Positions 49,769 through 58,597 are shown, numbered from the stretch's first letter. The stretch: 64,000 nt of DNA from Ferrovibrio sp965278975 (GCF_965278975.1 NZ_OZ257126.1:1674001-1738000), one strand, 5' to 3'. Numbers and translations: made by a program. The notes: generated by a model from the sequence alone, not told the origin.

Positions 49769-51034
49769 TTAGCCGCTTACCTTTCTGTCGCCCGCCGCGA
49801 GCCAGGGCAGGGGATTTACCGGCTCGCCTTTGCGACGCAGTTCAAGATATAGAACCGGCTTGTCGTCATGCCCAGCCCCGGCTGCGTTTCCGGAGCCATC
49901 GCCGCCCATGCGACCAACTGGTTCGCCGGCCAGGACGAATTGGCCAACCGCGCGGTCAATCCGGCCAAAACCAGCCAATAGCGAATGATATCCACCGCCA
50001 TGTGCGATGATCAATAGCTGTCCATAGCCCCGGAAGGGTCCGGCAAACATCACTTTGCCGTCAGCGGGTGCCACCACCTGGCCGCCGCCCCGGGTTTCAA
50101 TGCGCAAGCCCCGCGCTACCGCGCCGCTGGCTTCCGTCTCGCCATAGCGGCCGACGATGCGGCCGCGCGCTGGCAGGGCGGCGCTGCCTTCCAGAGCTGC
50201 GTAATTCTCAGTCCGCTGGTTGCCGCCGGGCGCCCGTTTACCGCGATTTTCCGCCTCTTTCACGGCTCGCGCACGGGCTTCAGCCTCGCGTTTTTCCTGT
50301 TCCAGCAGGCGGTCCACCAGACTGCGCAGGTCCTTGGCCTGCTCGGCCAGGCGAACGGTGCGCTCGCGCTCCGCGCTGCGCTCCTCCTGGGTCTGCGCTA
50401 CTTCCGCGGCGGTTTCAGTCTGCAACTGCTCCAGATCGCGGCGCTCGCCATCCAGCTTGGCGATGGCCTGGCCGAGCGCCTTCTGCTCGGCGGCGATGCC
50501 GTTGCGCAAGGCCGCCAGGCGGTCGAGTTCGCCGCGCAGGGCGGCGGCGCGGCTTTCGATCTCGGGCACCAGGGCGGCGATGAGCTGGCTGGCGCGCACC
50601 ATGTCGAGTGCCGAGCCGGGCGCCAGCACCATGGCTTCCGGCGGCTGGCGGCTGAGCCGGGCGAGGCTCGAAAGCGTGGCGGCGAGTTCCTCGCGGCGGC
50701 TCTCGAAGGCGGCCTGGGCCTTGGACTCATCGGCCAGCAGGCGGGCGAGCTGTTCCTCGCTGCGGGATACGGCTTCTTCCTGGGCCTGCAGCTTGCGGGC
50801 GGCCTGCACCAGGCGGCGGCGCAGGTCCTGCGCCTTCTGCGCCAGCTTGCCGGCCTCGCGGTCGAGTTCGCGCTGGCGGTCGCGGCTTTCTTTGAGCTGC
50901 CGCTGCACATCCTCAAGCTGTTGCTGCTGTTGCCTGGCGGCATTGCTCTCCGCCAGGGCGGGGCCGGTACTGACCGAAGCGGCAGCAGTGCCGATCAGGG
51001 CTGCGGCAAGCGCGAGGCAGAGCGGTTTATGCAC
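49769..51034 (-). CDS. envC: Murein hydrolase activator EnvC
   Basis: A 421-residue periplasmic protein. A signal peptide (cleavage near PALAES) precedes a long coiled coil of roughly 200 residues rich in Arg, Glu, Gln and Ala, then a linker and a degenerate M23 domain (VVAPADGKVMFAGPFRGYGQLLI, LAGEPVGRMGG, PVLYLELRRKGEPVNPLPWL). The HxH motif is lost (YLEL), as in EnvC proteins that activate amidases rather than cut peptidoglycan themselves. The start is GTG and overlaps gpmI by eight bases. Confidence 0.9.
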   Translation of the reverse strand: MHKPLCLALAAALIGTAAASVSTGPALAESNAARQQQQQLEDVQRQLKESRDRQRELDREAGKLAQKAQDLRRRLVQAARKLQAQEEAVSRSEEQLARLLADESKAQAAFESRREELAATLSSLARLSRQPPEAMVLAPGSALDMVRASQLIAALVPEIESRAAALRGELDRLAALRNGIAAEQKALGQAIAKLDGERRDLEQLQTETAAEVAQTQEERSAERERTVRLAEQAKDLRSLVDRLLEQEKREAEARARAVKEAENRGKRAPGGNQRTENYAALEGSAALPARGRIVGRYGETEASGAVARGLRIETRGGGQVVAPADGKVMFAGPFRGYGQLLIIAHGGGYHSLLAGFGRIDRAVGQFVLAGEPVGRMGGDGSGNAAGAGHDDKPVLYLELRRKGEPVNPLPWLAAGDRKVSG

Positions 51035-52616
51035 GGCGTTGCTGCGGCTCCGCCTGAGGGGAGGTAGCTGGGGCGGCGGACTTCGCGATGGCCAGATTTT
51101 GGCCGGTCATCTCGGCAGGGGGCGTGATCTGCAGGAAATGCAGCAGGGTCGGCGCCAGGTCGCAGAGGCGGCCATCGCGCAGGGCATAGCCCTCGCGGCC
51201 CACCAGCACCAGCGGCACAAGATTCGTCGTGTGCTGGGTATGGGCCTGGCCCGAAGCCGGGTCGCGCATCTCTTCCAGATTGCCATGGTCGGCGGTGATC
51301 AGCAGCACGCCGCCGGCCTTCAGCACCGCCTGCTCCAGCCGCGCCAGGCAGGTATCGATGGTTTCCGCCGCCTTGATCGCGGCCGGCAGCGACCCGGTAT
51401 GGCCCACCATGTCCGGGTTGGCATAGTTCACCGTGATCTGGTCGTATTGCCCGCTCTCGATGGCGGCCACCAGCTTGTCGGTGACTTCAGCCGCCGACAT
51501 TTCCGGCTGCAGGTCGTAGGTCGCCACCTTCGGCGACGGCACCAGGATGCGGTCCTCGCCGGCATAGGGCTGTTCCTCGCCGCCATTCATGAAGAAGGTG
51601 ACGTGGGCATATTTCTCGGTCTCGGCGATGCGCAGCTGTTTGCGGCCGCCCTTGGCCAGCCATTCGCCCAGCGTGTTGGGATAGCGCACCGGCGCAAACG
51701 CCGTGGCGAGGAATTCGTTCAACTGCGTCGAATATTCCGCGATGCCGACAGCAGCAGTGAAGGCCGGGCGCAGCGGGCGCGGGAAGGCATCGAAATGCGG
51801 CTCCAGCAGGCTTTGCAGGATTTCGCGCGCACGGTCGGCGCGGAAATTCGCCATCATCAGGCCGTCGCCATCGCGCATCCCGGTATAGCCGTCGATCACC
51901 GTCGGCAGGATGAATTCATCGCTCAAGTCGGCGGCGTAGGCGTTGTTCACGGCTGCCTCGGCACTCGCCGCGTGCTTGCCCTCGGCCAGCGCGATGGCGG
52001 CATAGGCCTGCGCCACGCGGTCCCAGCGCTTGTCGCGGTCCATGGCGTAGAAGCGGCCCGAGAGTGAAGCGAACCGCACCTGCTTCACATCGCCGAGCAG
52101 CTTGCGGAAATCGCTGAGGAATTCCAGGGCCGAGCGCGGCGGCGTGTCGCGGCCATCGCTGAAGGCATGCAGCCACACTTTCACACCGGCGGCATCGGCG
52201 AGCTTCGCCACGGCGGCGATGTGGTCCTGGTGCGAATGGACGCCGCCCGGCGACAGCAGCCCGAGCAGATGCAGCGCGCCGCCGCTGGCTTTCAGCTTGT
52301 CGATCAGGGTGGCAATCGCCGGCACATTGCCCAGCGTGCCATCGGCCACGGCATTGTCGATGCGGCCCAGATCCGGCACGGCGATGCGGCCGGCGCCGAT
52401 ATTCATGTGGCCGACTTCGGAATTGCCCATCTGGCCATCCGGCAGGCCGACATCGCGGCCCGAGGTGCCGACGCGGGCAAAGGGCTGCGTCGCCAGCAGG
52501 CGGCGCCAGGTCGGCAGGCTGGCCTGGGCGATGGCGTTGTCGGTCGGGTCGTCGCGCAGACCCCAGCCATCCAGGATGCAGAGAACGACGGGCTTGGGCA
52601 CGGTATGGTCGGTCAT
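51027..52616 (-). CDS. gpmI: 2,3-bisphosphoglycerate-independent phosphoglycerate mutase
   Basis: A 529-residue glycolytic enzyme interconverting 3- and 2-phosphoglycerate. The alkaline-phosphatase-fold metal and nucleophile motifs are visible: CILDGWG, PDGQMGNSEVGHMNIGAGR with the catalytic Ser, HAFSDGRDTPP, NFRADRARE, NYANPDMVGHTG and ITADHGNLEEM. The C-terminus has a 20-residue Ala/Pro/Gln tail. It is preceded by the rlmH gene with an inverted repeat between and overlaps envC. Confidence 0.95.
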   Translation of the reverse strand: MTDHTVPKPVVLCILDGWGLRDDPTDNAIAQASLPTWRRLLATQPFARVGTSGRDVGLPDGQMGNSEVGHMNIGAGRIAVPDLGRIDNAVADGTLGNVPAIATLIDKLKASGGALHLLGLLSPGGVHSHQDHIAAVAKLADAAGVKVWLHAFSDGRDTPPRSALEFLSDFRKLLGDVKQVRFASLSGRFYAMDRDKRWDRVAQAYAAIALAEGKHAASAEAAVNNAYAADLSDEFILPTVIDGYTGMRDGDGLMMANFRADRAREILQSLLEPHFDAFPRPLRPAFTAAVGIAEYSTQLNEFLATAFAPVRYPNTLGEWLAKGGRKQLRIAETEKYAHVTFFMNGGEEQPYAGEDRILVPSPKVATYDLQPEMSAAEVTDKLVAAIESGQYDQITVNYANPDMVGHTGSLPAAIKAAETIDTCLARLEQAVLKAGGVLLITADHGNLEEMRDPASGQAHTQHTTNLVPLVLVGREGYALRDGRLCDLAPTLLHFLQITPPAEMTGQNLAIAKSAAPATSPQAEPQQRRA

Positions 52617-52644
52617 GGTGGCGTTCGGGGTCGAGGTTCGGAAA

Positions 52645-52704
52645 ATCCGGCAGAATCGGCAATTACTTAGCGCAGTCCACAAGGTTAGTCACGAATTGCC
52701 GGAT
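52645..52704 (-). repeat. Inverted repeat with alternative pairings between rlmH and gpmI
   Basis: The right arm AATTGCCGGAT (52694-52704) can pair with two overlapping partners on the left: ATCCGGCA (52645-52652) or CGGCAATT (52657-52664). The left arm looks like an 11-base complement split by a nine-base partial duplication. On the mRNA of the rlmH-gpmI direction this gives mutually exclusive stems. Confidence 0.55.
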
Positions 52705-53174
52705 CAGTCACGGTGATAGGGGTGGTTGTTGAGCAGGCTCCAGGCGCGGTAGAGCTGTTCCAGCAGCAGCACTCTTGCCAGCAAATGCGGCCAAGTCATG
52801 GCGCCAAAAGCGATTTTCAGCCGGGCCTGGGCCAGCAGGGCAGGGTCCAGGCCATCCGCGCCGCCGATCAGGAAGGCCAGCTCGGCCTCGCCATTGTCGC
52901 GCCACTGGCCGATCTGCTGGGCGAAATCCCGGCTCGCCAGGTTCCGGCCATGCTCGTCCAGCGCCACCAGCACGGCGCCCTTGGGGCAGGCGGCGCGCAG
53001 CAGGTCGGCCTCGCGCTGCTTGCGTTCGGCCACGCTGCCGGCGGTTTTCTTGTCCTCGACTTCGCGGATATCCACCGCCCAGGGCAGCCGCTCGCGGTAG
53101 CTGGCGATCAGCGCCTGGGCGGCATCATGCTTGGCGCGGCCGGCACGGCCGACGCAGGCAATGGTGATGCGCAC
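52704..53174 (-). CDS. rlmH: 23S rRNA pseudouridine1915 N3-methyltransferase RlmH
   Basis: A 156-residue SPOUT methyltransferase that acts on position 1915 of 23S rRNA. LDEHGRNLASRDFAQQIGQW and FLIGGADGLDP, with the C-terminal MTWPHLLARVLLLEQLYRAWSLLNNHPYHRD, are definitive. It starts with GTG directly after the rsfS stop (TGAGTG), the classical rsfS-rlmH arrangement. Confidence 0.96.
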   Translation of the reverse strand: MRITIACVGRAGRAKHDAAQALIASYRERLPWAVDIREVEDKKTAGSVAERKQREADLLRAACPKGAVLVALDEHGRNLASRDFAQQIGQWRDNGEAELAFLIGGADGLDPALLAQARLKIAFGAMTWPHLLARVLLLEQLYRAWSLLNNHPYHRD

Positions 53175-53843
53175 TCACGCCGCGGCGGTATCAGCCGCCG
53201 GCTCGGGGATATCCACGCCCCACATCTTTTCCAGCCGGTAGAAGCCGCGCACCTCGGGCCGGAAGATATGCACCACGATATCGCCAGCATCGATCAGCAC
53301 CCAGTCGCCAGCATTCTTGCCCTCGATGCGCGCCTTGTGCCCGGTGGCCTCGGCGATGCGCTGCGCCAGATGTTCGGCGATGGCACCGACCTGACGCGAG
53401 GAACGGCCCGAGGCGACCACGATGTAATCCGCCACCGAGGATTTGCCGGCAAGCGGAATCGAGACCACTTCCTCGGCCTTGTCGTCGTCCAGCGATTTCA
53501 GGATCAGCTTATGCAGCTTTTCCACGGCCGCGGTGGGGCGGTTCGGATCGGCCTTCACGGCTTTGGTTGCTGTCGGCTTGGCAGCTTTCGGCTTGGCCGG
53601 GGCTTTTGGTTTGGCGGCGGCCTTGGGCTTAGCGACGACCGGGGCCTTGGCGGCTGCCGGAGTCTTGGCTGCCTTCACCGGTGCTTTGGCCGATGCCTTC
53701 GCCTTGGGGGCGGTGGCGGCTTTCTTCGGGGCGGCAGCTTTCGCCACCGGCTTACGGGTGCTCTTTGGCTTCGATGCTGTGGCTATGGCGCGGCCCTCCT
53801 CCTGGCCGGGCGATGCTGCCCGGGTGCAATTCCGACCCGGCAC
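53175..53843 (-). CDS. rsfS: Ribosomal silencing factor RsfS with lysine-alanine-rich N-terminal extension
   Basis: The C-terminal 115 residues are RsfS (KLHKLILKSLDDDKAEEVVSI, ADYIVVASGRSSRQVGAIAEHL, GDWVLIDAGDIVVHIFRPEVR), which binds ribosomal protein uL14 and blocks subunit joining during starvation. It is preceded by about 80 residues of AK- and PK-rich repeats like histone-H1-like tails, possibly RNA-binding. The start is unclear. GTG 53843, shown here, lacks a ribosome-binding site and abuts a hairpin. A perfect AGGAGGAGGG stands seven bases before an ATA codon at 53786. GTG 53747 is a third option. The usual upstream neighbour nadD is absent; NhaD-type genes lie there instead. Confidence 0.88.
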   Translation of the reverse strand: MPGRNCTRAASPGQEEGRAIATASKPKSTRKPVAKAAAPKKAATAPKAKASAKAPVKAAKTPAAAKAPVVAKPKAAAKPKAPAKPKAAKPTATKAVKADPNRPTAAVEKLHKLILKSLDDDKAEEVVSIPLAGKSSVADYIVVASGRSSRQVGAIAEHLAQRIAEATGHKARIEGKNAGDWVLIDAGDIVVHIFRPEVRGFYRLEKMWGVDIPEPAADTAAA

Positions 53844-53873
53844 GGCGCCGATTCGGCGCCGCTCCGAATCGGC
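53844..53873 (-). terminator. Overlapping hairpins between the NhaD-type gene and rsfS
   Basis: GGCGCCGA-T-TCGGCGCC (53844-53860) is a perfect palindrome, and GCCGATTCGG (53847-53856) can instead pair with CCGAATCGGC (53864-53873). Both lie between the antiporter stop and rsfS on the minus strand. No T-run follows, so this is either a Rho-dependent stop or a structure acting on rsfS translation. Confidence 0.45.
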
Positions 53874-53912
53874 TACAGGATACCCCGACTCGGGATTCAG
53901 AACAATGACAGG

Positions 53913-55325
53913 TCAAAGAAACCAGAACACGGTGACCAGCAGGAAGGGCAGCAGCAGCAGCGGCACCGACCAGGCCATATAGCCGAAGAAACTCGGCATG
54001 CGGATGCCGGCCTGCTCGGCGATGGCCTTGACCATGAAATTCGGCGCATTGCCGATATAGGTGACGGCGCCGAAGAACACCGCGCCGGCGGAAATCGCCA
54101 GCAGCGTGCCGGCCATCGGCCCCATCAGGGCCTGGGCATCGCCACCGGCCATGTTGAAGAACACCAGATAGGTCGGCGCGTTGTCGAGGAAGGCCGAGAG
54201 CAGGCCGGTGAGCCAGAAATACATCGCGTTATGCGGCGTGCCATCGGGGTTGCTGGCCAGATCGATCACGGCCTTCAAGGCGCCTGCTTCGCCGGCACGC
54301 AGGATGGCGATCACCGGCACGATGGTGAGGAAGATGCCGGCGAACAGCTTCGCCACTTCGCGGATCGGTTCCCAGTCGAAACCGTTGCCCCGGCGCGTTT
54401 CGCTCCGCGTCAGCCACAGCGACAGGCCGGCGAGCGCCAGCAGCAGGATATCGCGTGTCAGGTTCTGCAAGGCCACGCCGATGCCGAACACGCTCAGCGA
54501 AGTGGCGGGCTTCCAGCTGCCCGACATCAGCACCGCCGCCACCACGCCGCCGAGCAGGATGATATTGATGCCGCCTTCGATGCTCACCGGATTATCCGGT
54601 GTCGGATCGGGCCGCGTCACGCCTTCCTTGCGGTAATAATGACGGTCGAGGAAATAGAAGGCGGCGAGCAGCAGCAGGCTGATCAGCAGCATCGGCAGCA
54701 GCATCGCCTGGGCGGTCCAGAAGAAGCTGATGCCGAGCAGGAAACCGAGAAACAGCGGCGGATCGCCCAGCGGCGTCAGCGCACCGCCGACATTGGCCAC
54801 CAGGATGATGAAGAAAATCACCACATGCACATTGTGCCGGCGGTTGTCGTTGGCGCGGATCAAGGGCCGGATCAGCAGCATCGCAGCACCAGTGGTGCCC
54901 ATCCAGCTTGCCAGCAAGGTGCCAAGTGCCAGCAGGCCGGTATTCAGCGCCGGTGAACCATGCAGGTTGCCAGTGATGCGCACGCCACCGGCAATGGTGA
55001 ACAGGCTGAGCAGCAGCACCACGAAGGGGATGTATTCATGCAAAGCCACTTCCAGCACGGCATGCGCTGCCGCTCCGGCGCCTTCGCGCAGGCCGAAGGG
55101 GATCAGGAAGGCCAGCGCCCAGAAGGCGGCGACCTTGCCGTAATGATGATGCCAGAAATGGCTGGCGAGCAGCGGCAGCAGGGCGATGGAGAGCAGGATG
55201 CCGGCAAAGGGCAGGCCCCAGAGCAGGGTCAGGCTGCTGCCGTCGATGGCGGCGGCCTGGGCCGGCGCAGTGTGAAGCATACCCAGAATGGAAAGGCCGA
55301 TGCCCGTGATCAATCGGTTGCGCAT
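53913..55325 (-). CDS. NhaD-type sodium:proton antiporter-like protein (second tandem copy)
   Basis: A 470-residue membrane protein of about twelve helices in the ion-transporter (NhaD/ArsB/CitM) superfamily. It has a signal-like first helix, HEYIPFVVLLLSLFTIAGGVRI, GTTGAAMLLIRPLIRANDNRRHN, NVGGALTPLGDPPLFLGFLLG and FLDNAPTYLVFFNMAGGDA, each repeated nearly unchanged in the gene upstream. These motifs fit a sodium:proton antiporter subgroup. It lies 60 bases after its paralogue and probably arose by tandem duplication. The ion specificity is not shown. Confidence 0.85.
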   Translation of the reverse strand: MRNRLITGIGLSILGMLHTAPAQAAAIDGSSLTLLWGLPFAGILLSIALLPLLASHFWHHHYGKVAAFWALAFLIPFGLREGAGAAAHAVLEVALHEYIPFVVLLLSLFTIAGGVRITGNLHGSPALNTGLLALGTLLASWMGTTGAAMLLIRPLIRANDNRRHNVHVVIFFIILVANVGGALTPLGDPPLFLGFLLGISFFWTAQAMLLPMLLISLLLLAAFYFLDRHYYRKEGVTRPDPTPDNPVSIEGGINIILLGGVVAAVLMSGSWKPATSLSVFGIGVALQNLTRDILLLALAGLSLWLTRSETRRGNGFDWEPIREVAKLFAGIFLTIVPVIAILRAGEAGALKAVIDLASNPDGTPHNAMYFWLTGLLSAFLDNAPTYLVFFNMAGGDAQALMGPMAGTLLAISAGAVFFGAVTYIGNAPNFMVKAIAEQAGIRMPSFFGYMAWSVPLLLLPFLLVTVFWFL

Positions 55326-55385
55326 CGGCCCCCCGCTCTCGTTATGCGTCCATCTCCCTGTATATGGGAATTTTACGCCGGAGCT

Positions 55386-56813
55386 TCAAGTGCGGAAGAA
55401 CAGGAAGGTGAGCAGCACGAAAAGCGGCAGCAGGATGCAGCAGCTCCAGGCCATGTAGCCGAAGAAGCTCGGCATCTTCACGTTCATCTCCTCCGCGATG
55501 GCCTTCACCATGAAATTCGGTGCGTTGCCGATATAGCTGTTGGCGCCCATGAACACCGCACCGGCGGAAACCGCTGCCAGCGTGGCGCCCAGCGGCCCCA
55601 TCAGCGTGGCGGCATCGCCGCTCGCCATGTTGAAGAACACCAGATAGGTCGGCGCGTTGTCGAGGAAGCTGGACAGCGAACCGGCGAGCCAGAAATACAT
55701 CGCGTTGTTCGGCGTGCCGTCAGGATTGGAAGCCAGCGCCACCAGGCCGGAGAGCGCGCCATCCTTGCCGGCGCGCAGGATGGCGATGGCCGGAATGATG
55801 GTGATGAAGATGGCGGCGAACAGTTTCGCCACTTCCAGGATCGGCCCCCAGGTGAAGCCGTTGCCGCTGCGCGTTTCGGCCTCGGTGAGTTTCAGCGAGG
55901 CGAAAGTGATGGCCAGCAGGGCGATGTCACGCGCCAGATTCTGCAATTCGACGTCAATGCCGAAAAGATTGAACACGATGCCGGGCTTCCAGGTGCCGGA
56001 CATCAGCACCGCCAGCACGATGGCAGCCAGCAGCACAAGATTGACGCCGCCCTGCATGCCGATCGGGCTGTCCGGCGTCGGATCGGCCGGCACGATGCCT
56101 TCCTTGCGGAAGTAATAGCTGTCGATGGCGTAGAACAGGCCCAGCAGCACCACGGTGCTGACCAGGGTGGGCATGAACAGATGCGAGGTGGTCCAGAAGA
56201 AATCCACGCCCTTGAGGAAACCGAGGAACAGCGGCGGATCGCCCAGCGGGGTGAGCGAGCCACCGATATTGGAAACCAGGAAGATGAAGAACACCACCAC
56301 ATGCACATTGTGCTTGCGGTTGTCGTTGGCGCGGATCAGCGGCCGGATCAGCAGCATCGAGGCGCCGGTGGTGCCCATCCAGCTGGCGATCACCGTGCCG
56401 AACAGCAGCATGGCGGTGTTCAGGCTGGGCGAGCCGTTGAGATTGCCGGTGATGCGCACGCCGCCGGCCACCGTGAACAATGCCAGCAGGAGGATGATGA
56501 AGGGGATGTATTCATGCAGCGCCACTTCCAGCAGCACATGGGCGGTGGCGCCGGTGCCGTCGCGCAGGGCGAAGGGCAGGATGAAGCAGGCGGCCCAGAA
56601 GGCGGAAATCTTGCCGAAGTGATGATGCCAAAGGTTAGGGGTGAGCAGCGGCAGCAGCGCGATGGAAAGCAGGATGCCGGCAAAGGGCAGCACCCACAGG
56701 ATGCTCATGCCGCGCGCATCGATGGCGGCGGCCTCGGCGGGCGCGGCAACAAGGAACAGCAGCGCGGCAAGCGGCAGAACAGGCGCGGCAGTGCGGAACA
56801 GACGATGCGGCAT
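55386..56813 (-). CDS. NhaD-type sodium:proton antiporter-like protein (first tandem copy)
   Basis: A 475-residue membrane protein with the same layout as its downstream paralogue: HEYIPFIILLLALFTVAGGVRI, GTTGASMLLIRPLIRANDNRKHN, NIGGSLTPLGDPPLFLGFLKG and FLDNAPTYLVFFNMASGDA. Central transport motifs are conserved between the copies, whereas the loop near residues 240-300 differs most, suggesting separate regulation or ion preference. The first helix looks like a cleavable signal or an extra membrane segment. Confidence 0.85.
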   Translation of the reverse strand: MPHRLFRTAAPVLPLAALLFLVAAPAEAAAIDARGMSILWVLPFAGILLSIALLPLLTPNLWHHHFGKISAFWAACFILPFALRDGTGATAHVLLEVALHEYIPFIILLLALFTVAGGVRITGNLNGSPSLNTAMLLFGTVIASWMGTTGASMLLIRPLIRANDNRKHNVHVVVFFIFLVSNIGGSLTPLGDPPLFLGFLKGVDFFWTTSHLFMPTLVSTVVLLGLFYAIDSYYFRKEGIVPADPTPDSPIGMQGGVNLVLLAAIVLAVLMSGTWKPGIVFNLFGIDVELQNLARDIALLAITFASLKLTEAETRSGNGFTWGPILEVAKLFAAIFITIIPAIAILRAGKDGALSGLVALASNPDGTPNNAMYFWLAGSLSSFLDNAPTYLVFFNMASGDAATLMGPLGATLAAVSAGAVFMGANSYIGNAPNFMVKAIAEEMNVKMPSFFGYMAWSCCILLPLFVLLTFLFFRT

Positions 56814-56896
56814 TACTCATTCCCCCCGGATGTACGGCCCGCAGCCTAGCTGCCCCGGCGACCAGGCTCAACCTTTAGTCCCGGGGTTGAAAAGGG

Positions 56897-57805
56897 CTAG
56901 CTGGCGGCGAAGGGCGGGCGCTCCTCGATCACGCCGGCCGGGTCCTGGCGCAGGATCACCTCGGCGCCGGGGAAAAGCTGGCGCAGTTCGGCGATGATTT
57001 CTTCCGAGATGCGGTGCGCCGCGCGCAGCGTCAGCTCCGGATCAAGTTCGAGATGGAACTGGATGAAGATATGCTGGCCCGAATTGCGCGTGCGCAGATC
57101 ATGCATCGCGCGCGCTTCCGGATGCTTAAGTACGGTGGCGCGGATGCTGTCGCGCTCGGCATCGGTCAATTCGCGGTCCATCAGCTGATCCAGCGCCTGG
57201 CGCACGATGTCGGCGGCGCTTTTGAAGATCACCATCGCCACCAGCAGCGCGCCAGCCGGATCAACCCAGTCGAAGCCGGGCCTTGAGGTCAGCACCAAGG
57301 CGGCGATGACGGTAAGATTGGTGAGCAGGTCGCTGACGTAATGCAGCCGGTCGGCAGTCACTGCCAGCGAGCCGGTGCGGCGTACCACATGGCGCTGGAA
57401 CAGCACCAATGCCAGGGTCAGCAGGATCGATAACACCATCACCGCGATGCCGATGCCGGAATGCTCTGGCGGTTCAGGTGTACGCAGCTTTTGAACAGCT
57501 TCGCTGACCAGGAACAGCGCCGAGCCGCCGATCAGCGCCGCCTGGCCCAGCCCGGCCAGGGCTTCCGCCTTGCCATGGCCGAAGCGGTGCTCGTGGTCAG
57601 CCGGCGTCAATGCCGTGCGGACCGCCAGCAGGTTCAGCAGCGAGGCCAGCGCGTCCAGGCCGGAATCGAGCAGGCTGGAGAGCAGCGCCAGCGAGCCCGA
57701 CTGCCACCAGGCAAAGGCCTTCGCGGCCACCAGGATCAGCGCCACCGAGAAAGAGGCATAGGTTGCCAGTCGCAGCAGGCGTTGATTCGTGGCGGTGTCG
57801 CTCAT
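56897..57805 (-). CDS. Cation diffusion facilitator (FieF/CzcD type)
   Basis: A 302-residue metal-proton antiporter. Six helices are visible; the metal-binding site pairs LLSSLLDSGLDALASLLN (DxxxD) with the TADRLHYVSDLLTN motif (HxxxD), the set typical of the FieF-like zinc/iron/cadmium group. EHRFGHGKAEALAGLGQAAL is the conserved loop after helix 2, and the C-terminal cytoplasmic domain carries HDLRTRNSGQHIFIQFHLELD. The ATG at 57805 is preferred over the longer upstream reading, which would run into pdxH. Confidence 0.92.
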   Translation of the reverse strand: MSDTATNQRLLRLATYASFSVALILVAAKAFAWWQSGSLALLSSLLDSGLDALASLLNLLAVRTALTPADHEHRFGHGKAEALAGLGQAALIGGSALFLVSEAVQKLRTPEPPEHSGIGIAVMVLSILLTLALVLFQRHVVRRTGSLAVTADRLHYVSDLLTNLTVIAALVLTSRPGFDWVDPAGALLVAMVIFKSAADIVRQALDQLMDRELTDAERDSIRATVLKHPEARAMHDLRTRNSGQHIFIQFHLELDPELTLRAAHRISEEIIAELRQLFPGAEVILRQDPAGVIEERPPFAAS

Positions 57806-57818
57806 CAGCCGCCGCGCC

Positions 57819-58406
57819 TCACGGATACAGGCGCTCGGTGCGCCAGCCGCTGTTGCCATCGCGGTGATAGACCAGCCGGTCATGCAGGCGGAATGGCCGG
57901 TCGGCCCAGAATTCCACACTCTGCGGCGCCAGCCGGAACCCGGACCAATGGGGCGGGCGCGGAACCTCGCCGATGGCGAACTTGGCGGCATATTTCGCCA
58001 CCGCTGCCTCCAGGTCGAAGCGGCCAGCCAGCGGCCGCGACTGCGCCGAGGCCCAGGCGCCGATGCGGCTGTCGCGCGGCCGGCTGGCGAAATAGGCATC
58101 GGCCTCGGCGTCACTCACCACGCTGATCGGGCCACGGAACCGCACCTGGCGGCGCAGGCTTTTCCAATGGAACAGGGCCGCCGCCTTGCTCTGGCCAAGT
58201 AGTTCGCGGCCCTTGGCGCTTTCGAAGTTGGTGTAGAACACCACGCCATCGGCGCCGATATCCTTCATCAGCACCATGCGCAGATTGGGCAGGCCATCTT
58301 TATCCACGCTGGCCAGGGCCATGGCGTTGGGATCATTCGGCTCGGCTGCCCTGGCTTCGGTGAACCAGGTTTCAAAATGTGTAAACGGGTCGGTGAACGC
58401 GTCCAT
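57819..58406 (-). CDS. pdxH: Pyridoxamine 5'-phosphate oxidase PdxH
   Basis: A 195-residue FMN enzyme completing the synthesis of pyridoxal phosphate. PNLRMVLMKDIGADGVVFYTN, SKAAALFHWKSLRRQVRFRG, SRIGAWASAQSRPL and the C-terminal HDRLVYHRDGNSGWRTERLYP are all standard for PdxH, including the terminal RLYP. The start at the ATG of MDAFTDPFTHFE was chosen because the longer frame reads into the intergenic region. It precedes the CDF gene on the same strand with a 13-base gap. Confidence 0.95.
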   Translation of the reverse strand: MDAFTDPFTHFETWFTEARAAEPNDPNAMALASVDKDGLPNLRMVLMKDIGADGVVFYTNFESAKGRELLGQSKAAALFHWKSLRRQVRFRGPISVVSDAEADAYFASRPRDSRIGAWASAQSRPLAGRFDLEAAVAKYAAKFAIGEVPRPPHWSGFRLAPQSVEFWADRPFRLHDRLVYHRDGNSGWRTERLYP

Positions 58407-58597
58407 GCTGGCCTCAAAAAAGTGGCTTTTCCGCCCCCGGAAGTCTCGTCGACCTATGTAGCGCATGCCGCAACAATTCCCAACCCCCGCCGTAATCCCG
58501 CCGCATTCGGAACCGACCATCCTAGCCATCCCGAGCGGTGGTTCCCCTCACAGGCAGCCAGACCGGCCGGGCAACAAGATAAAAGGACCCTGAAACC

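Noticed and set aside
52713..56849. Two very long plus-strand frames opposite rlmH, rsfS and the antiporters
   Set aside because: Both are His/Gln/Gly-rich shadows of well-supported minus-strand genes.
58506..58540. GGAAC element before the 17-kDa-antigen-like gene as an EcfG promoter
   Set aside because: No CGTT-type -10 element follows at 16-17 bases.
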